Assembly (NCBI RefSeq): GCF_004340665.1
Contig: NZ_SLWO01000002.1
Coordinates: 119,587-183,586 of the forward strand
Source: Pedobacter psychrotolerans
GTDB lineage: Bacteria > Bacteroidota > Bacteroidia > Sphingobacteriales > Sphingobacteriaceae
Direction of reading: 5' to 3'
Length of the DNA stretch: 64,000 nucleotides
The notes below the pieces were generated by a model. It did not search any database and had not been told where the DNA came from. It was given only the letters and a program-made list of their open reading frames with translations. Numbering within the stretch: position 1 is the first letter of the stretch; each line of letters opens with the position of its first letter. Both the position numbers and the translations under genes were made by a program. Shown here piece by piece: positions 46,755 through 56,431 of this stretch.

Positions 46755-46976
46755 TTATACTCCAATTTCTTCTCGGTATTCTTGTTGCAATTCAAATAAA
46801 CATTTGGCACATAAACAGCCATCATACAATTCTGATATGTATTGTACTTCATTAATGCTGAGTTGCACCACGCTACATTGACATTTGGTATAAGCATTTG
46901 CCTTGCATTCAATAGCTGTTCCACATCTTTCGCAGGGAATAATCTCGTGTTTGCTATGTTTAAAGGTGTTGTTCAT
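46755..46976 (-). CDS. cysteine-rich CWC-family protein
   Basis: 73 residues from ATG 46976 (an ATG five codons upstream at 46991 is equally possible). The protein matches the small 'Cys_rich_CWC' family: CERCGTAIEC near the N-terminus, CQC (the CWC motif has Q for W), then YDGCLCAKCLFEL. Seven or eight cysteines probably bind zinc. Function unknown. Alone between aguB and nrdA. Confidence 0.75.
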   Translation of the reverse strand: MNNTFKHSKHEIIPCERCGTAIECKANAYTKCQCSVVQLSINEVQYISELYDGCLCAKCLFELQQEYREEIGV

Positions 46977-47123
46977 TGGTTCAATGGTCATTAGTTCACT
47001 AGTGTTTGGCGCCTTAGCAACGAATGAACCATTGGCTAATAAACTGATGAACTAAAAGCAAAAATATACACAAAAAATAAGGTTTTGAGCATTTGCTCAA
47101 AACCTTACGATATGATTAGATTC

Positions 47124-47189
47124 GTCATCCTGAACTTGTTTCAGGGTCTTCTTTAAATGAGATGCTGAAATAAATTCAGCACGACGACC
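47124..47189. repeat. dispersed palindrome, CTGAACTTGTTTCAG family
   Basis: CGTCATCCTGAACTTGTTTC at the left and GCTGAAATAAATTCAGCACG then ACG at the right form the two halves of a 66-bp element bounded by CGTC and GACG. Confidence 0.7.
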
Positions 47190-47190
47190 T

Positions 47191-47234
47191 CTTTAAGATT
47201 GCTTCAGCCCGCTCAAATCCAGCCTCGCAATGAT
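47191..47234. repeat. dispersed palindromic repeat, TCATTGCGAGG family (variant)
   Basis: AAGATTGCTTC at the left and GCCTCGCAATGA at the right, with a short insertion between; third copy of the family. Confidence 0.6.
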
Positions 47235-47249
47235 AGCAAGACGGTAAGC

Positions 47250-47284
47250 TTTTCGCTTTAGTCTTTCAGCTTTAGTCTCTTAGC
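47250..47284. repeat. AGCTTTAGTCTTT repeat directly after nrdA stop
   Basis: CGCTTTAGTCTTTCAGCTTT followed by AGTCTCTTAGCTT, adjacent to the - strand stop at 47285. Confidence 0.6.
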
Positions 47285-49669
47285 TTAACCTGAACAGCTG
47301 ATACAGCCTTCTTCCATTGAACAAACTGGTCCGTCGACGATTTCTTCTGCAACCTGATCTGCTGACATTTGAGCAGGAATAACTGCTTCAATTGCTTTCC
47401 CACCTTGATTTTCTACTGTAAACTGAACCGCTTGGTTAGCAGCTTGTGTACGTAGATAATACATACCTGTTTTCAATCCTTTCTCCCATGCATAAAAATG
47501 CATTGAAGTTAATTTTGAAGTATTTGGCGCATTTACAAACAAGTTTAACGATTGTGATTGACAGATATATGCACCACGATCGGCAGCCATATCAATGATG
47601 TTACGCATCTTAATTTCCCAAACCGTTTTATACAATTCTTTAATGTAATCAGGGATAGATGCAATGCCTTGAATTGAACCGTTAGCCAATATGATTTGAT
47701 TTTTCATATCGTTGTTCCATAAACCTAAAGCAACTAAGTCTTTCAATAAGTGTTTATTCACCACTACAAATTCTCCACTTAGTACACGACGGGTATAGAT
47801 ATTTGAAGTATAAGGTTCGAAACATTCGTTGTTACCTAGAATTTGAGAGGTAGATGCAGTTGGCATTGGTGCAACCAATAAAGAGTTGTAAACACCATCT
47901 TTCACTACTTTACTACGTAAGGTTTCCCAATCCCAACGACCACTATCTGGTGTTACGTTCCATAAATCGAACTGAAACTGACCTTTTGATAAAGGAGATC
48001 CTGCAAATGTTTGGTATGGACCATTTTCTACAGCCAAATCATGAGAAGCTGTCATTGAAGCGAAATAAATCGTCTCGAAAATATCTTTGTTTAAACGTTT
48101 TGCTTCATCACTTTCGAAAGGTAAACGCAATAAGATAAATGCATCAGCTAAACCTTGCACACCTAAACCAACCGGACGGTGACGCATGTTTGAGTTTTCA
48201 GCTTCCTGAACAGGGTAATAATTATGATCAATAATTTTATTCAGGTTTAAAGTAGCCTGATAAGTTACTTCATATAATTTATCATGGTCAAACTGGCCAT
48301 TGATTACAAAACGAGGCAATGCTAAAGAAGCTAAGTTACAAACCGCAACCTCATCTTTTGATGTATATTCGATAATCTCTGTACACAGGTTAGAACTTTT
48401 GATAGTTCCTAAATTCTGCTGATTAGATTTGCTGTTTGCAGCATCCTTGAACAACATATATGGTGTACCTGTCTCAATTTGTGAATCTAAGATAGCAAAC
48501 CAAAGTTCCTGTGCTTTAATGGTTCTTCTACCACGACCTTCAGCTTCATACTTCGCATATAATGTTTCGAATTCCTTACCAAAGCAATCAGCTAAACCTG
48601 GTGCTTCATGCGGGCAGAACAATGTCCATTCTCCATTATCCTTAACACGTTGCATAAATAAATCGTTTATCCAAAGCGCATAGAACAAATCACGGGCACG
48701 CATTTCTTCTTTACCGTGGTTTTTACGCAAGTCTAAAAATTCAAAAACATCAGCATGCCAAGGCTCCAAATAAATAGCAAAGGCACCTTTACGTTTACCT
48801 CCACCCTGATCTACATAACGGGCAGTATCATTAAATACACGTAACATTGGAATGATACCATTACTCGTACCATTTGTACCACCAATATAAGATCCTGTTG
48901 CACGGATGTTATGGATACTTAATCCAATACCACCTGCACTTTGAGAAATTTTGGCAGTTTGTTTTAAAGTATCGTAGATTCCTTCAATACTATCATCTTG
49001 CATAGTAAGTAAGAAGCATGATGACATTTGAGGTTTAGGGGTAGCAGCATTAAATAATGTTGGTGTTGCATGTGTAAACCAACGCTCACTCATTAAATTA
49101 TACGTTTTGATGGCACTCTCGATATCCTCTTTGTGAATACCCACTGAAACACGCATAAACAAATGTTGTGGGCGTTCTACAATCTGACCGTTTACTTTTA
49201 AAAGATATGATTTCTCTAAAGTTTTGAAACCGAAGTAGTCAAAACCAAAATCACGATCGTAAATGATAGAACTATCTAAGATATCTTTATTTTTTTCGAT
49301 AATTTCAAAAACATCATCCGCAATTAGTGGTGCTGCTTTCTGTGCTTTCGGGTCAAAATATTCGTACAACATTTTCATTGTACCCGAGAACGATTTGGTG
49401 GTATTTTTATGCAAGTTAGAAACCGCAATACGCGATGCTAATAAAGCATAATCAGGGTGTTTTGTAGTTAACGATGCAGCTGTTTCTGCAGCAAGGTTAT
49501 CCAACTCTGACGTAGTCACACCATCATATAAACCTTCGATTACCTTTTTAGCAACATCGATTGGATCTACAAGGTCTGAATTTAAACTGTAGCACAACTT
49601 TTGAATACGAGCTGTGATTTTGTCGAATTGCACGGGCTCTTTGCGGCCATCTCTTTTTAGTACGAACAT
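47285..49669 (-). CDS. nrdA: class Ia ribonucleoside-diphosphate reductase, alpha subunit
   Basis: 794 residues. N-terminal ATP-cone (about 1-90, [19 protein letters not shown]) for allosteric activity control. Catalytic residues: C218 (MSSCFLL), N427/C429/E431 (SSNLCTEI) and C444 (AVCNLAS); C-terminal redox cysteines in [10 protein letters not shown]. With NrdB it makes deoxyribonucleotides under aerobic conditions. nrdB lies upstream on the same strand, separated by 150 bp with ATTCA-type repeats. Confidence 0.97.
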   Translation of the reverse strand: MFVLKRDGRKEPVQFDKITARIQKLCYSLNSDLVDPIDVAKKVIEGLYDGVTTSELDNLAAETAASLTTKHPDYALLASRIAVSNLHKNTTKSFSGTMKMLYEYFDPKAQKAAPLIADDVFEIIEKNKDILDSSIIYDRDFGFDYFGFKTLEKSYLLKVNGQIVERPQHLFMRVSVGIHKEDIESAIKTYNLMSERWFTHATPTLFNAATPKPQMSSCFLLTMQDDSIEGIYDTLKQTAKISQSAGGIGLSIHNIRATGSYIGGTNGTSNGIIPMLRVFNDTARYVDQGGGKRKGAFAIYLEPWHADVFEFLDLRKNHGKEEMRARDLFYALWINDLFMQRVKDNGEWTLFCPHEAPGLADCFGKEFETLYAKYEAEGRGRRTIKAQELWFAILDSQIETGTPYMLFKDAANSKSNQQNLGTIKSSNLCTEIIEYTSKDEVAVCNLASLALPRFVINGQFDHDKLYEVTYQATLNLNKIIDHNYYPVQEAENSNMRHRPVGLGVQGLADAFILLRLPFESDEAKRLNKDIFETIYFASMTASHDLAVENGPYQTFAGSPLSKGQFQFDLWNVTPDSGRWDWETLRSKVVKDGVYNSLLVAPMPTASTSQILGNNECFEPYTSNIYTRRVLSGEFVVVNKHLLKDLVALGLWNNDMKNQIILANGSIQGIASIPDYIKELYKTVWEIKMRNIIDMAADRGAYICQSQSLNLFVNAPNTSKLTSMHFYAWEKGLKTGMYYLRTQAANQAVQFTVENQGGKAIEAVIPAQMSADQVAEEIVDGPVCSMEEGCISCSG

Positions 49670-49682
49670 AGGTGATGAGATT

Positions 49683-49815
49683 TATTTTGTTAATGAGTGA
49701 GTTTTGAAGGATTGAATGACTTTCCTATCAACCTTTTGAACCAACTCTAATATTTTATTTATTTTTTGAATGATGAAAAGAGCAATCACTCATTCTATCA
49801 TTCATTAATTCAAAT
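49683..49815. repeat. ATTCA-rich repeat between nrdB and nrdA
   Basis: GAGTGAGTTTTGAAGGATTG at the left and CACTCATTCTATCATTCATT at the right; imperfect inverted and direct units of ATTCA/TGAAT. Same type as 46510-46596 and 59284-59428. Confidence 0.55.
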
Positions 49816-49820
49816 TTTAA

Positions 49821-50792
49821 TTAAAAGTCTTCATCTAAAGAAAACGCCTGTTTATTATTATCAGCAGAAGTTAACACTCCACTTTTCTGATAATCTCCAA
49901 CACGTTTTTCAAAGAAATTAGTTTTTCCCTGTAATGATATCATTTCCATAAAATCGAATGGATTGGTTGTATTGTAGATTTTTTTATAACCCAGTTCCTG
50001 TAACCATCTGTCGGCCACAAATTCAATATACTGGCTCATTAATTTTGCATTCATCCCAATTAAAGCCACTGGTAATGCTTCTGTAATAAATTCTTTTTCG
50101 ATTTCTACTGCATCGCTGATGATACCATGAACTTGTTCTTCGCTTAATTTATTGCTCAACATACTGTACAATAAACAAGCAAATTCACAGTGAGAGCCTT
50201 CGTCTCTTGAAATTAACTCATTACTGAAAGTTAATCCTGGCATTAAGCCACGTTTTTTTAACCAGAAAATTGAGCAGAAACTTCCGCTGAAGAAAATACC
50301 TTCAACCGCAGCAAATGCCACCAAACGTTCTGCAAAAGTTCCATTATCAATCCAGCGTAGTGCCCATTCTGCTTTTCTTTTTACCGCAGGTACGGTATCA
50401 ATAGCATGAAATAAACGGTCTTTTTCTTCCGGATCTTTAATATAAGTATCGATTAATAAGGCATAGGTTTCAGCATGGATGTTTTCCATCATGATCTGAA
50501 AACCATAAAAACAACGGGCTTCAGGTAGCTGAACCTCACTCATGAAGTTTACGGCTAAATTTTCATTCACAATACCATCACTGGCAGAGAAGAAAGCAAG
50601 GATATGGGAGATAAAATGTCGCTCGCCATCATTTAAATTATCCCAGTGTTTCTGGTCATCAGAAAGATCAATCTCTTCAGCTGTCCAAAAACTGGCTTCG
50701 GTTTTTTTATACATTTCCCAAATTGCCGGATATTTAATCGGCAAAAGCACAAATCTATCTTTGTTTTCTTGTAGTAATAATTCCTGTTCCAT
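49821..50792 (-). CDS. nrdB: class Ia ribonucleoside-diphosphate reductase, beta subunit
   Basis: 323 residues. Di-iron ligands and radical tyrosine follow the class Ia spacing: D42 (EEIDLSDD), E103, H106 and Y110 ([13 protein letters not shown]), then VEGIFFSG and [11 protein letters not shown]. The C-terminus AFSLDEDF is the peptide that docks to NrdA. The tyrosine is present, so a tyrosyl-radical cofactor is expected. First gene of the nrdB-nrdA pair. Confidence 0.97.
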   Translation of the reverse strand: MEQELLLQENKDRFVLLPIKYPAIWEMYKKTEASFWTAEEIDLSDDQKHWDNLNDGERHFISHILAFFSASDGIVNENLAVNFMSEVQLPEARCFYGFQIMMENIHAETYALLIDTYIKDPEEKDRLFHAIDTVPAVKRKAEWALRWIDNGTFAERLVAFAAVEGIFFSGSFCSIFWLKKRGLMPGLTFSNELISRDEGSHCEFACLLYSMLSNKLSEEQVHGIISDAVEIEKEFITEALPVALIGMNAKLMSQYIEFVADRWLQELGYKKIYNTTNPFDFMEMISLQGKTNFFEKRVGDYQKSGVLTSADNNKQAFSLDEDF

Positions 50793-51245
50793 AACTGATA
50801 CTTTATTTTCTTCATTTTAATCAGAGCCGACAAAGACATGCATCCACCAATTTTATATGATGATTGTGATATCTTGATCAAAACGCTGTAGTGAAAGTGC
50901 TAACCCTCGCCTCTTGGCAAACAACCGCATTTTTAGCTTGGTAAATTTAAATAGGCAATCAGAGAGAATGCTTGTAAAGCACTAAAAATTAAGCTTTTAT
51001 ATTTGTTTTCAAGTGCAAGAAGTTGAAGAACTTTGTTGAAACAAATATAGATACAGACGGCTTGTTTTTTGAATCAAAGTTGTTAACACCATTGGGATTT
51101 AAGTGAAGAAACCCATCAGCTAAATATCATTTTCAGGCGAAAAAAAAGCTAATTGTTTAGTTTCAAGGGGCTAGCAAACAAAAATAAGTGTTAATAACTT
51201 AAATTAAAGGCATATAACCTTTAAGAAATAGAGCTAAAAGGAATA
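50793..51245. other. long nrdB leader/intergenic region
   Basis: About 450 bp with no ORF. It contains the presumed promoter of nrdB (TATATTTG on the - strand at 51042-51049) and an imperfect inverted repeat around it (TATATTTGTTTTCAA near 50998-51012 against TTGAAACAAATATA at 51036-51049). The leader to nrdB would be about 250 nt. I looked for NrdR boxes (ACACAATATATTGT-like pairs) and did not find a convincing one. Confidence 0.5.
51042..51049 (-). promoter_or_regulatory. putative -7 element of nrdB
   Basis: The minus strand reads TATATTTG. A TTTG lies about 25 bp further upstream, slightly longer than the usual 19-21 bp spacing. Confidence 0.4.
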
Positions 51246-51626
51246 TTATTCTAAGGTATAACTAAGGCTTACTTTGGCTATTCCCTGGCGGAATATACCA
51301 ATTTGCTTTGCAGCACTTTCAGATAAGTCTATTGCTAGTTTTTTAGAAAACGGACCCCGGTCATTAACCTTCACTACAACCGATTTTCCATTGTCAGGAT
51401 TAGTTACTGTGATTAAGGTACCCATCGGTAAAGTACGGTGTGCGGCTGTTAATTTTTTTGCTCTGTATTTTACGCCACTGGTTGTTCGGCGGCCTTCAAA
51501 CTTTCTGTGGTAATAAGTTGCCATAACTGTTTTTTTTATACTATCGGGCTCATTTGATGAACCAGAATTTTGTGCTTTACCTTGTAAAAACAGGAAACAA
51601 AAACTTAATAACAGCAGATACTTCAT
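51246..51626 (-). CDS. RlpA-family septal-ring lytic transglycosylase-like protein
   Basis: 126 residues: signal peptide (1-18, GKA-Q) and a double-psi beta-barrel (about 35-122) with ATYYHRKFEGRRTTSG, LTAAHRTLPMGTLITVTN and the catalytic aspartate in VKVNDRGPFSKKLAIDLS. No SPOR domain, so shorter than the E. coli protein. Acts on denuded glycan strands at division sites in some bacteria. Own promoter upstream. Confidence 0.88.
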   Translation of the reverse strand: MKYLLLLSFCFLFLQGKAQNSGSSNEPDSIKKTVMATYYHRKFEGRRTTSGVKYRAKKLTAAHRTLPMGTLITVTNPDNGKSVVVKVNDRGPFSKKLAIDLSESAAKQIGIFRQGIAKVSLSYTLE

Positions 51627-51652
51627 AGGCTAAATTTTCTTTGTCGAGCGTG

Positions 51653-51683
51653 CAAATATAAGCATTTAGTTTATAATCAACAA
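51653..51683 (-). promoter_or_regulatory. promoter of rlpA-like gene
   Basis: On the - strand: TTGTTG (TTG at 51683-51681), 20-bp spacer, TATATTTG (51660-51653), 27 bp before the ATG. Good match to the Bacteroidota consensus. Confidence 0.65.
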
Positions 51684-51714
51684 TTTGTGGAAAAACAGCT
51701 AAATTTTGAGCATT

Positions 51715-51745
51715 AAAAAAGGCGTATAACTTATCGCTATACGCC
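51715..51745 (-). terminator. terminator of msrB
   Basis: 8-bp stem GGCGTATA (51721-51728) with TATACGCC (51738-51745); on the - strand a T run (six T) follows, downstream of the msrB stop. Confidence 0.75.
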
Positions 51746-51770
51746 TCTACCTAACCCAACTATACCCACC

Positions 51771-52274
51771 TTATTTTTTATCCGGCACGAAATTCATAGA
51801 GATTGAATTTACACAATGACGCGTGTCTTTATTGGTAAATCCTTCGCCTAAAAATACGTGGCCTAAATGCGCTCCACAATTGGCGCAAACAATTTCTATA
51901 CGTGATCCATCAGCATCAGGAATGCGTTTAACGGCACCTTTTATTTCATCATCAAATGCAGGCCATCCACAATGTGCATCAAATTTACTTTCAGATCTAT
52001 ATAATGCTGCATTACAACGTTTGCAGGTATAAGTACCCTTTTCGGTTGTATGTTCGTATTTACCTGTACCAGGATATTCCGTTCCTTTATTAACAATTAC
52101 TCTTTCTTCTTCGGGTGTTAATGGATTCCAGTTCATTTTCTTTTTCGGTATGATATTTTCTGATTGCTGTGTTTGTTTTACTTCTTTCTTTTCCTGCTTT
52201 TGAGCACAGGCAGAAAGGCTGGTAATTAAAACAACAGCAGAGATCAAAAATAGTTTATTTAACATTGTGTTCAT
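51771..52274 (-). CDS. msrB: peptide-methionine (R)-S-oxide reductase, lipoprotein form
   Basis: 167 residues. Lipoprotein signal (about 1-24) with lipobox SLSAC, then a linker and the MsrB domain (about 48-163): zinc CxxC pairs in CKRCNAALY and CANCGAHLGHVF, FDAHCGWPAF, and the catalytic cysteine in DTRHCVNSISMNF. It reduces methionine-R-sulfoxide in periplasmic or outer-membrane proteins. A second ATG three codons in is an alternative start. A TCAATA-tacgg-TATTGA inverted repeat (52278-52294) is just upstream. Confidence 0.93.
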   Translation of the reverse strand: MNTMLNKLFLISAVVLITSLSACAQKQEKKEVKQTQQSENIIPKKKMNWNPLTPEEERVIVNKGTEYPGTGKYEHTTEKGTYTCKRCNAALYRSESKFDAHCGWPAFDDEIKGAVKRIPDADGSRIEIVCANCGAHLGHVFLGEGFTNKDTRHCVNSISMNFVPDKK

Positions 52275-52277
52275 GTA

Positions 52278-52294
52278 TCAATATACGGTATTGA
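52278..52294. promoter_or_regulatory. short inverted repeat upstream of msrB
   Basis: TCAATA-TACGG-TATTGA, 3 bp before the start codon on the - strand. Possible operator; weak. Confidence 0.25.
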
Positions 52295-52383
52295 TTTTGA
52301 TTTGGTTTGCTGGTTTAAGAGAATCATATTCTATTTACAGAACAATGATAAATGTGGCTTTTAGTTGGGAGTTGGGATGCAGA

Positions 52384-52486
52384 AGCCTCTCCCTGACAAA
52401 GTTTGGATGGTATGTTCTTTTCCTGTAAGTCCCTCTCCTGAAAGATAGGGAAATAGAAGGTAGTGGTTTAAACCTAAAGTAAAATA
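52384..52486 (+). repeat. MITE-like repeat, copy 1
   Basis: Starts GCCTCTCCCT, contains GTCCCTCTCCTGAAAGATAG and an AAACCTAAAGTAAAAT end. Aligned with copy 2 over about 100 bp. Confidence 0.7.
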
Positions 52487-52531
52487 AAAAATATTAGATT
52501 GTTATGAGGTGATCATTACGAAAGTAAAATA

Positions 52532-52633
52532 GCCTCTCCCTATGAAAGTTTAGTAGTTTTATTCTGCTCTGCACGTCCCTCTCCTGAAAAAGAGGGAAAC
52601 TAGGATTAGTGATTTGAACCTATAGCCAAAATA
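52532..52633 (+). repeat. MITE-like repeat, copy 2
   Basis: Starts GCCTCTCCCT, contains GTCCCTCTCCTGAAAAAGAG and a GAACCTATAGCCAAAAT end; direct repeat of copy 1. Confidence 0.7.
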
Positions 52634-52727
52634 TTCATTATCACGAATTGTAAATGATCTTATGAAAAGACAAACGAAAAAGCAAATTTAACCAACTCCA
52701 GTAATCCGTTGGGTTATACTCTCTACC

Positions 52728-52798
52728 CCCCCAATCCCTCTCTTTCAGGCGAGGGACAGTACAAAAAAGCCTGACCACAACCTTTAATAGGGTGAGGC
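52728..52798 (-). repeat. MITE-like repeat, copy 3 (inverted, shorter)
   Basis: On the - strand it begins GCCTCACCCTATTAAAGG and contains GTCCCTCGCCTGAAAGAGAG. Confidence 0.6.
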
Positions 52799-52833
52799 CA
52801 AAAAAAAAGCGTCTCGAACCTAATCGAAACGCT
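52798..52833 (-). terminator. terminator of sucD
   Basis: 10-bp stem with one mismatch (52808-52817 with 52824-52833, AGCGT arm); the - strand continues into a run of eight or more T. Confidence 0.75.
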
Positions 52834-52857
52834 TTTATATAAAGAGATTTTTAAATC

Positions 52858-53730
52858 TTATTTTGCTAATTCTTCTGCCATTGCAGCGCCGATTTCAGCA
52901 GGGCTTTCTACCACACGAATACCACACTCACGCATGATTTTCATTTTGGCAGCAGCAGTATCATCAGCACCACCAACAATTGCACCAGCGTGACCCATTC
53001 TACGTCCTGCAGGTGCAGTTTGACCAGCGATGAAACCTACAACCGGTTTAGTACCATTTTCTTTAATCCAACGGGCAGCTTCAGCTTCCATTCCACCACC
53101 AATTTCACCAATCATGATGATACCGTGAGTTTCAGGATCGTTCATTAATAACTTAACGGCTTCTACAGTTGGTGTTCCGATAATCGGGTCGCCACCAATA
53201 CCGATTGCAGTGGTAATACCTAAACCTGCTTTAACCACCTGATCTACCGCTTCGTAAGTTAAAGTTCCAGATTTAGAAACCACACCAACATTACCTTTCT
53301 TGAAGATAAAGCCTGGCATGATACCAATTTTAGCTTCATCAGCAGTGATGATACCTGGGCAGTTAGGGCCAATCAAAGTCACATCACGATCTGAAATATA
53401 TTCTTTAACCTGAATCATATCCTTAGTCGGGATACCTTCAGTAATACAAACAATTACTTTAATACCACCTTCTGCAGCTTCCATAATGGCATCAGCAGCA
53501 AAAGCAGGCGGCACAAAAATGATAGATACATTTGCTCCTGTTTGATCAACAGCATCTTTAACCGTATTAAAAACAGGCTTTTCTAAATGTAATTGCCCAC
53601 CTTTGCCAGGCGTTACACCACCAACTACGTTTGTACCATACGCCAACATCTGTTCTGCATGGTAAGTTCCTTCGTTTCCGGTAAAACCCTGAACGATAAC
53701 CTTAGAATCTTTATTTACTAAAACGCTCAT
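52858..53730 (-). CDS. sucD: succinate-CoA ligase, alpha subunit
   Basis: 290 residues. CoA-binding Rossmann N-terminus with [15 protein letters not shown] (16-30), ligase domain with [11 protein letters not shown] and the phosphohistidine in [12 protein letters not shown], and a [14 protein letters not shown] block. TCA-cycle enzyme converting succinyl-CoA to succinate with ATP or GTP formation. The beta subunit gene (sucC) is not in this window, as is common in Bacteroidota. A full promoter lies upstream. Confidence 0.97.
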   Translation of the reverse strand: MSVLVNKDSKVIVQGFTGNEGTYHAEQMLAYGTNVVGGVTPGKGGQLHLEKPVFNTVKDAVDQTGANVSIIFVPPAFAADAIMEAAEGGIKVIVCITEGIPTKDMIQVKEYISDRDVTLIGPNCPGIITADEAKIGIMPGFIFKKGNVGVVSKSGTLTYEAVDQVVKAGLGITTAIGIGGDPIIGTPTVEAVKLLMNDPETHGIIMIGEIGGGMEAEAARWIKENGTKPVVGFIAGQTAPAGRRMGHAGAIVGGADDTAAAKMKIMRECGIRVVESPAEIGAAMAEELAK

Positions 53731-53747
53731 GTATCTATTTTTTTGTG

Positions 53748-53777
53748 CAAAGCTAATATTATTGACTGGAAAGTCAA
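53748..53777 (-). promoter_or_regulatory. promoter of sucD
   Basis: On the - strand: TTG (53777-53775), 19-bp spacer, TAGCTTTG (53755-53748), 18 bp before the ATG. Close to the ideal Bacteroidota promoter. Confidence 0.7.
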
Positions 53778-53999
53778 GCCTAAAAATAGATTATTTAGCC
53801 CATTTTTCTGTAAAAGTTAACGAATTCATTTATGGTAGCCAGAGTCTACTATTCAAATCATGAGGTTTGAAAACCTTATAAGTTTAATATCAGATTTATT
53901 TATAAACTTTTGTGCTTTTGGCAAAACCGGGCAAAACGCTTAATTTTAGCATAATGGCATAAAGACTATGCTGAAAGCTTTAAAACAGATAAAAATATA

Positions 54000-54422
54000 A
54001 TGAAAAACAAAACATACATTATTCTATTTTTTTTAACCATAATGGCTTATGGTACTAAAGCACAAACTAATGATACCGCTAAGTATATATTACAAAATGA
54101 TGCCGATGTTGCTAAAAAAGAACCTGGCACCCATCGGGGAGGTGGCGAAACCATAGGTTTTAATTTTTTTGGGGATGCCAGAAACCTTAAAACAGTTTTT
54201 AAAAAGAGAATATTGAAACCTGGCTCCTCAATAGGTTATCACTTGCAAAAAGAAGATGAGATTTATTATGTCATTAGTGGAAATGGCACCATGCAGATGA
54301 ATGGAAAAAATTTTCCGGTAAAACCTGGCGATGCCATTTTAACCCGCACCGGAAGTTCACATGGTATTGCCCCAAATAAAGACAATGATCTGGTTATTTT
54401 GATCGTTTACGAAAAGAAATAA
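54000..54422 (+). CDS. exported cupin-domain protein
   Basis: 140 residues with a signal peptide (about 1-21, GTKA-Q) and one cupin domain (about 60-138): metal-site block PGSSIGYHLQKEDEIYYVISG and the second motif PGDAILTRTGSSHGIAP. Small cupins of this type are isomerases, dioxygenases or sugar-binding proteins; function unknown. Isolated between sucD (divergent) and rlmF (convergent). Confidence 0.8.
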   Translation: MKNKTYIILFFLTIMAYGTKAQTNDTAKYILQNDADVAKKEPGTHRGGGETIGFNFFGDARNLKTVFKKRILKPGSSIGYHLQKEDEIYYVISGNGTMQMNGKNFPVKPGDAILTRTGSSHGIAPNKDNDLVILIVYEKK

Positions 54423-54426
54423 TAAC

Positions 54427-54461
54427 AAAAAGGGAGATTAAAAAAATTAATCTCCCTTTTT
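54427..54461. terminator. bidirectional terminator between cupin gene and rlmF
   Basis: 15-bp perfect stem (54427-54441 with 54447-54461; AAAAAGGGAGATTAA arm) with A and T runs at both sides. Confidence 0.8.
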
Positions 54462-54516
54462 ATTATTATGAAACAATCGTTAGTCGATTAAAGACTTACA
54501 ACTCCGGACTTAAGAC

Positions 54517-55482
54517 TTATTTCCATCCTTTTGACCATTCAGCCTGCGCTTCATCATCCTGGAAAGTCCAGGCCACAAAACGACTTATTTTTTGTCCCTG
54601 GCTCATTTGAACGGTACGTACTTCAAAAGCATCTGCCTTTACCAAAGCACTATAGATGCTTTTTAAGTTTGCACTTTTAGAAACGAGGGAAGTAAACCAC
54701 AATACCTGGTTTTTAATTTGCGCACTTTGAACAATCATTTGCTCTACAAATGCACGTTCGCCACCTGGGCACCAAAGCTCGGCCTTGTTACCTCCAAAGT
54801 TTAAAACATGTTTTACTTCTTTTTCTGTTCCCCCTAAATTACGCCATTTCTGCCTTGTACCTTGTTCTGCTTCTTTTAATGAGGCATGAAACGGTGGATT
54901 ACAAACCACTGCATCGAAACGTTCTTTGGCACCAACAATGCCTCTAAAAATACCCATTTTTGATGATTGCTGACGGATTTCAATCTTACCTTGTAACTCT
55001 TTATTGGCCTCAATAATCCGCTTAGCGGAATCTACAGACAGCGGATCAATTTCTGACCCAACAAAGTTCCAGCCATATTCCTGATGACCTACAATTGGAT
55101 AAATACAATTGGCTCCTACACCAATATCAAGCACATTTAGTTTATTTCCTTTTGGAACTTTTCCTTTAGCGCTTGAACCTAAAAGATCTGCTACGTAATG
55201 GATATAATCGGCCCTGCCCGGAATAGGAGGACAAAGGAAATCCTGAGGAATATCCCATTGGGAAATATTATAGAAATATTTTAGTAATGCCCTATTTAAT
55301 GCCTTAACAGCATTTTGATCTGCAAAATCAATAGAATCATCATTGTGTTCATTTTTAAAAACGAAACGTTTTAGTTCTTTTGATGCTGCGATAAGTTGTT
55401 TGAAATTGTAACGCGAACGGTGTTTGTTGCGTGGATGTAACTCGCTTTTTTCCTTGCGGTTGTTTTGTTCTTCTTGAGCCAA
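54517..55482 (-). CDS. rlmF: 23S rRNA (adenine(1618)-N6)-methyltransferase
   Basis: 321 residues. SAM-binding Rossmann domain with VLDIGVGANCIYPIVGH and the N6-adenine methyltransferase motif NPPF in VVCNPPFHASLKEAE. The N-terminus is family-like (KSELHPRNKHRSRYNF). It methylates A1618 of 23S rRNA. Cytoplasmic. A TATCTTTG -7 motif is upstream on the - strand at 55527-55534. Confidence 0.95.
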   Translation of the reverse strand: MAQEEQNNRKEKSELHPRNKHRSRYNFKQLIAASKELKRFVFKNEHNDDSIDFADQNAVKALNRALLKYFYNISQWDIPQDFLCPPIPGRADYIHYVADLLGSSAKGKVPKGNKLNVLDIGVGANCIYPIVGHQEYGWNFVGSEIDPLSVDSAKRIIEANKELQGKIEIRQQSSKMGIFRGIVGAKERFDAVVCNPPFHASLKEAEQGTRQKWRNLGGTEKEVKHVLNFGGNKAELWCPGGERAFVEQMIVQSAQIKNQVLWFTSLVSKSANLKSIYSALVKADAFEVRTVQMSQGQKISRFVAWTFQDDEAQAEWSKGWK

Positions 55483-55526
55483 TGTGATCTGGTTTAATTA
55501 AACAAGCTGTGTGCATGTTTCTGATG

Positions 55527-55534
55527 CAAAGATA
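55527..55534 (-). promoter_or_regulatory. -7 element of rlmF
   Basis: The minus strand reads TATCTTTG, 45 bp before the ATG. No clear -33 box. Confidence 0.4.
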
Positions 55535-55597
55535 GCTTAATTAGTTGGGAGTTTTAATTGTATAAAAGGTAGAACGTATTCAACTCATAAAACTTTG

Positions 55598-56431
55598 TTA
55601 TGGCTTAATTTCGATTACATCTCCAGCAGTGAAAATACCAAACGATGCTTGATTAAACTTTAACAAACCTTTATCTGTATGGTTAAGTGCCTTTGGATTT
55701 GCCAATCGAATGACCTGACTTTCACCGGCAACAGTTGCCTGATGACCATGAACAATAATTGCCGTACCTTCATCAATACCTACACAAACCAAATCAGGAT
55801 GTGCAGCCAAGGCAGAAATTAAGCGGTTGTATCTATTTCGTTTCAAGAAATGCTGATCAATAATGGTATTCTCCAGCAAGCCCATTCCTTCTGCGAATTT
55901 AATATTTCCATTCCAAAGTTTGTTGAAAGTTTCCTTGTAAACCGTATCTAAAAGTTGTTTGCCAGTAATCATGTATTTACTCATTACTGCAGCTCCGGCA
56001 CTTGTACCAGCAATAGTTGAACCATTTTTATAGGCTTTGTGAATGGCAGTATAAACGGGCGTATTTAATACAGATTTCATAAACCGGTTTTGATCGCCAC
56101 CTAAAATATAGATCAGCTTTGCTCCCGCCAGTGAATCAATCCAACTTTCATCATTTACATCATGCTTACTAAAATTAAAGTTTCTGATTGCGTGCTGATC
56201 CATTCTTTTCAGTTGCTGAGAAAGTGTTTTAAAACCAGCATCTGGAATTTCACTCGCCATAGGCAAAACGATAATATAATCCTTTGCTTTTAAATCAGCA
56301 GTATTCAACATTTGTTTCATCAAATCATCAGAACGATTTCCACCTCCGATAATGAATAGATTACCCTTGTTTTGTGCCTGAACGAATATTGAAAACCCAG
56401 TCAATATGAGCAATAGAAAAAGCTTTTTCAT
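55598..56431 (-). CDS. exported cyanophycinase-like peptidase (S51)
   Basis: 277 residues with signal peptide (1-18, VQA-Q). S51 family: IIGGGNRSDD near the N-terminus, LGGDQNRF (110-117) and the nucleophile S144 in AGTSAGAAVM; H in IIDQHFLKRNRYNRLI. Secreted cyanophycinases (CphE-like) cut the storage polymer cyanophycin into beta-Asp-Arg dipeptides. The start codon overlaps the stop of the isoaspartyl-peptidase gene by one base (TAATG), which couples them. The family fit is good; whether cyanophycin is the real substrate is inference. Confidence 0.88.
   Translation of the reverse strand: MKKLFLLLILTGFSIFVQAQNKGNLFIIGGGNRSDDLMKQMLNTADLKAKDYIIVLPMASEIPDAGFKTLSQQLKRMDQHAIRNFNFSKHDVNDESWIDSLAGAKLIYILGGDQNRFMKSVLNTPVYTAIHKAYKNGSTIAGTSAGAAVMSKYMITGKQLLDTVYKETFNKLWNGNIKFAEGMGLLENTIIDQHFLKRNRYNRLISALAAHPDLVCVGIDEGTAIIVHGHQATVAGESQVIRLANPKALNHTDKGLLKFNQASFGIFTAGDVIEIKP

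Larger units (their letters stand above)
46977..47284. other. repeat-filled intergenic region between the CWC gene and nrdA
   Basis: About 308 bp without a gene. It holds a CTGAACTTGTTTCAG-type palindrome (47124-47189), a TCATTGCGAGG-type element (47191-47234) and AGCTTTAGTCTTT-type repeats (47250-47284) that end at the nrdA stop codon. No promoter seen. Confidence 0.7.
52275..52857. other. repeat-filled intergenic region between msrB and sucD
   Basis: About 580 bp without a gene. It carries three copies of a MITE-like repeat (52384-52486, 52532-52633 and, inverted, 52728-52798) and the sucD terminator at 52798-52833. No ORF or tRNA was found. Confidence 0.75.
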
